64,000 nt of DNA, taken from contig JAXGXT010000001.1 of NCBI GenBank assembly GCA_040772665.1, forward strand, positions 310,001 through 374,000. The letters are read 5' to 3'. The notes under the pieces were generated by a model that was not told where the DNA came from, did no database searches, and saw only the letters and a program-made list of their open reading frames with translations. Made by a program: the position numbers and the translations under genes. This document shows, in pieces, positions 61,143 to 64,000 of the stretch (positions are counted from its first letter, which is position 1; every line of letters begins with the position of its first letter). The stretch is from JAXGXT01 sp040772665. Lineage in GTDB: Bacteria > Bacillota > Clostridia > Lachnospirales > Anaerotignaceae.

Positions 61143-62864
61143 ATGCCTGTAAGCACCGAAAATACTTTTACGGATTTATTCAGAACTTCTGAACCCGACA
61201 GGCTTTGGGAAGTAATTGTAAGATTCAGCGGAAATATAGAACGTGTGGCAGAAGAGCTTAATGTTATTGTAGAGGTTCTTTATCATGGATATGCTATTAT
61301 CACCCTTGAAAGAGATAAAATTCCAAGCCTTTATGTTATGCCTGAAATAGAACACGTTGAACTTCCAAAAAGACTTTTTGCCGAAAAAACATATGACCTT
61401 ACCTCTTCTTGTATAGTTACCGTTCAAGACAGGGGCGGCTATAACTTAAGCGGCAAAGGGGTTATTGTTGCCATAATAGATTCGGGAATAGACTATACCC
61501 ACAAAGATTTCCAAAATGATGACGGAACAACAAGAATTAAATATATGTGGGATCAGTCTACGGAAGGCTCACCGCCCCAAGGCTTTTCCAGCGGAACAGA
61601 ATATACGGAAGAAGACATAAACAATGCCCTTGCAGATCCAAACCCTTTTGACATTGTTCCTTTAAATGACTATAACGGTCATGGCACGGCAGTTGCAGGA
61701 ATAGCTGTGGGCAACGGAAAAAGCAGCTCCGAAAACATTCTTGGGGTTGCCTATGAGGCTGACATTGTTGTTGTAAAGGTGGGAACAAAGGGCTATCAAT
61801 CCTTTGCAAGAACAACGGAACTAATGCGTGCAATTAAATATGTAATAGAAAAAGCCATAGAACTTAGCCAGCCTCTTGCAATAAACTTAAGCTTCGGAAC
61901 AAATAACGGCTCGCATACAGGCGATTCCCTTTTTGAAACATATATATCCGACATTTCTTCTGTTTGGGAAACCGTAATAGTTATCCCCACAGGAAACGAA
62001 GGCTCATCTGGTCATCATTATGAAGGGCAGATTAAATCAAAGTCCATAGAAGAAATAGATTTTTTCACAGCCCCTGGCATCGAAAGCTTTTATATAACAC
62101 TTTGGAAAAACTTTGAAGACAGTCTTGCCTTTGAAATGATTTTGCCAAACGGCAACTCCACAGGTGTTGTGGGTGTTGAAAGCCAAAGCAAAACCGTTCT
62201 TGACGGAAATCTTTCCGTAACAATAGTCTATGGGCAGCCAAGCCGCTATTCCGTCAATCAAGAAGTCTTTTTCAACATAGTCGCTACCTCCGGAACAATA
62301 CGTTCAGGAATATGGAAGATACGAGTGATTTCAGACGTTATTGTAAGCGGTGGATTTAATGCATGGCTGCCAACCTCTGAAGAGGTAACCTCTGAAACAT
62401 TTTTTACAGTTTCCTCATCCTATACTACAATGACAATACCCTCCACAGCAGACCGTATTATCTGTGTAGCAGGATATAATGACAGATTAAGAACAATAGC
62501 CGAGTTTTCAGGAAGAGGGCATCTTAACCTTGCCATGCCAAACCCTGACATTGCCGCACCTGCGGTTAACATTGTAAGCACAAAAACAGGCGGCGGTTAT
62601 GATGTTTTTACAGGCACAAGCATTGCGGCACCTTTTGTAACAGGCTCTGCGGCACTTATGATGCAATGGGGAATTGTAAACCAAAACGATCCTTTTCTTT
62701 ACAGTGAGCGTGTCAGGGCATTTTTAAGAATAGGTGCAATGCGTGACCAAAGAGGTGTTTACCCCAACAGTTCATATGGGTATGGAACTCTTTGTTTAAG
62801 CAACACAATGAGCTATTTGGAAAGATATAAATCGGGGAGTAGTGTATTATGGCGCCAGATATAG
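61143..62864 (+). CDS. S8-family (Csp-like) serine peptidase
   Basis: A 573-aa subtilisin-type protease similar to clostridial CspA/B/C germination proteases. N-terminal 80 residues look like a prodomain (VIVRFSGNIERVAEELNV). The triad is intact: VAIIDSGIDYTHKDF (Asp), NGHGTAVAGIAVG (His) and GTSIAAPFVTGSAAL (Ser), with the oxyanion Asn in IPTGNEGSSG. No signal peptide is visible, as in Csp proteins. GGGAG precedes the ATG. A second S8 gene overlaps the 3' end. Exact role (pro-SleC processing or other) is not shown. Confidence 0.9.
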   Translation: MPVSTENTFTDLFRTSEPDRLWEVIVRFSGNIERVAEELNVIVEVLYHGYAIITLERDKIPSLYVMPEIEHVELPKRLFAEKTYDLTSSCIVTVQDRGGYNLSGKGVIVAIIDSGIDYTHKDFQNDDGTTRIKYMWDQSTEGSPPQGFSSGTEYTEEDINNALADPNPFDIVPLNDYNGHGTAVAGIAVGNGKSSSENILGVAYEADIVVVKVGTKGYQSFARTTELMRAIKYVIEKAIELSQPLAINLSFGTNNGSHTGDSLFETYISDISSVWETVIVIPTGNEGSSGHHYEGQIKSKSIEEIDFFTAPGIESFYITLWKNFEDSLAFEMILPNGNSTGVVGVESQSKTVLDGNLSVTIVYGQPSRYSVNQEVFFNIVATSGTIRSGIWKIRVISDVIVSGGFNAWLPTSEEVTSETFFTVSSSYTTMTIPSTADRIICVAGYNDRLRTIAEFSGRGHLNLAMPNPDIAAPAVNIVSTKTGGGYDVFTGTSIAAPFVTGSAALMMQWGIVNQNDPFLYSERVRAFLRIGAMRDQRGVYPNSSYGYGTLCLSNTMSYLERYKSGSSVLWRQI

Positions 62865-64000
62865 ATAATGCTGAAGTTGATGATATTGAAGTTGATGATA
62901 TTGAAGTTGATAACCCAGAAGTTAACGATATTGAAATTGATAATGTTGAAATTGATGAAAATTCTTTGCCTTTAAGTGAGTTTATAAAACTTCCGACAAC
63001 AATAGATTTTAACATAATAAATTCAAGACGCTTTAGAGATTATGCCGCAACAAGGCCTTATTTAAAAATGGGAGAGCAAACCACGGCGGGCAACATTGTT
63101 GTATACACAAATATAGAAAATCTCGAGATGACTTTCAATGATTTCGGTCAGGATTTTGTAAGCTTTTTCCCTATAATTCTTTCTCCCTTAGACCAGCAGG
63201 TTAACTATGAAGCAGGAATAATTCAAGTTGTTAACCAGCCTTATTTAAGCCTTACAGGAAGAGGAGTTATAATTGGCTTTGTAGACACAGGAATTGACTA
63301 TACGAAGGATTCCTTTAAATTTGAAGATGGTTCTTCAAAAATATTAAGACTTTGGGATCAAACCATAGACGGAAAAAGGACACCTGATGTTCACTATGGC
63401 TCTGTATACACCCAAGAAGATATTACAGAGGCACTTAAAGCCGAAATGCCTTATGAAATCGTGCCCTCAATTGACGAGGATGGCCATGGAACATTTTTAG
63501 CCTCTGTTGCCGCAGGAAATGATTTGGCAGAGCTTACAGGCGCTGCGCCAAAGTCATATATTATGGCGGTTAAGCTAAGACGTGCACATGAATTTTATAT
63601 TGACAGGTTTCTTCTGCCAAAAGATAACCCAAACCTCTATCAATCCACAGACTTTCTTTTAGGCATGGATTTTATAGTAAATGCGGCGGCTGAAATGGGT
63701 ATGCCTGCTGTTATATGCATAGCCATGGGTTCAAACATGTCAGGGCATAACGGAAACACTCCTTTGGAAGAATACATTACCTTTATTTCACAACGCATAG
63801 GCTATGCCTTTGTAACTGCCGCAGGCAACGAAAGTAACGCAAGACACCACACACAAGGTGTAATTCAGGGAACGGGCGGCACAGATAACATCAGCATAAG
63901 GGTTGGAGCAGCAAACACCTCCTTTACCGTTACAATTTTCGGCGAGCCTTACGATAAGTTTTCCGTGGGAATAACCTCTCCCACAGGAGAAGTTGTGGCA
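62849..64000 (+). CDS. Second S8-family peptidase with acidic repeat N-terminus, cut by window edge
   Basis: Starts at ATG 62849 with GGGGAG upstream and overlaps the first S8 gene by 16 nt. The first 30 residues are an acidic five-residue repeat (EVDDI-EVDDI-EVDNP-EVNDI-EIDNV). A prodomain-like region and the catalytic domain follow, with VDTGIDYTKDSF (Asp), DEDGHGTFLASVAAG (His) and oxyanion TAAGNESNA. 384 codons are seen; the Ser motif lies beyond the edge, so activity cannot be judged. Tandem Csp-type genes occur in spore formers. Confidence 0.88.
   Translation, partial: MAPDIDNAEVDDIEVDDIEVDNPEVNDIEIDNVEIDENSLPLSEFIKLPTTIDFNIINSRRFRDYAATRPYLKMGEQTTAGNIVVYTNIENLEMTFNDFGQDFVSFFPIILSPLDQQVNYEAGIIQVVNQPYLSLTGRGVIIGFVDTGIDYTKDSFKFEDGSSKILRLWDQTIDGKRTPDVHYGSVYTQEDITEALKAEMPYEIVPSIDEDGHGTFLASVAAGNDLAELTGAAPKSYIMAVKLRRAHEFYIDRFLLPKDNPNLYQSTDFLLGMDFIVNAAAEMGMPAVICIAMGSNMSGHNGNTPLEEYITFISQRIGYAFVTAAGNESNARHHTQGVIQGTGGTDNISIRVGAANTSFTVTIFGEPYDKFSVGITSPTGEVVA

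Overview
The window looks like chromosome from a low-GC, endospore-forming anaerobic Bacillota of class Clostridia. Lachnospirales/Anaerotignum-like is my guess; the sequence alone does not fix the genus. The support is a complete clostridial rnfCDGEAB operon, sporulation and germination genes (spoIIR, a gerA-type tricistron, cwlD, two Csp-like subtilisins), the clostridial mreBCD-pbp2-minCDE-rodA-mgsA cluster, the dgt-dnaG-rpoD cluster, strong AGGAGG-type ribosome binding sites, and GTG/TTG starts. No rRNA, tRNA, CRISPR array, phage or transposase gene was seen.

Layout. 1-5.2 kb (minus): partial D-Ala-D-Ala ligase, spoIIR and a gerA/B/C-type receptor operon. 5.3-7.6 kb: a secreted 733-aa stalk-domain protein with a strong promoter and an 11-nt repeat array. 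7.86-8.06 kb: a 27-codon holin-like type I toxin with a convergent antisense RNA. 8.1-14.8 kb (minus): maf, a DUF4321 protein, a composite repeat and the Rnf operon. 15.2-16.6 kb: rpoN. 16.6-17.1 kb: a free-standing TipAS-domain protein. 17.7-26.9 kb (plus): elongation and division-site genes. 27.3-31.4 kb (minus): rpoD, dnaG, dgt. 31.6-35.2 kb: tautomerase, Cys-rich mini-protein, hemerythrin, PerR-like regulator and trmL, among many repeats. 35.3-38.9 kb (minus): metal P-type ATPase, ArsR regulator and uppP. 39.0-42.2 kb (plus): TPP riboswitch and thiW-thiD-thiM-thiE. 42.2-46.2 kb: HD hydrolase, LysR, DUF1292, DEAD-box helicase and cwlD. 46.6-47.7 kb: secreted P1 peptidase. 47.8-53.9 kb (minus): TRAP transporter, LarA-like enzyme, FCD regulator and racemase-family protein, probably one catabolic unit. 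54.2-64 kb: nfo, NSS transporter, MBL hydrolase, cytidylate-kinase-like protein, FNT channel, an unknown 89-aa protein and two tandem S8 peptidases, the second cut by the window edge.

Most unusual content. The longer intergenic gaps are filled by a family of hairpin-rich, modular, non-coding repeats. In four copies the ends can be defined. Each sits inside a palindromic hairpin of the target and is flanked by a 14-27 nt direct duplication of that hairpin, and three of the four share related termini. This is the behaviour expected of a non-autonomous mobile element that targets terminator or REP-like hairpins. One copy sits in a hairpin module of its own family. Other points of interest are the toxin/antisense pair, a tandem 93-residue duplication in PBP2, a MinC without a recognisable N-terminal domain, matching SmtB-type operators in front of both metal genes, and a perfect 10-bp inverted repeat in front of the P1 peptidase.
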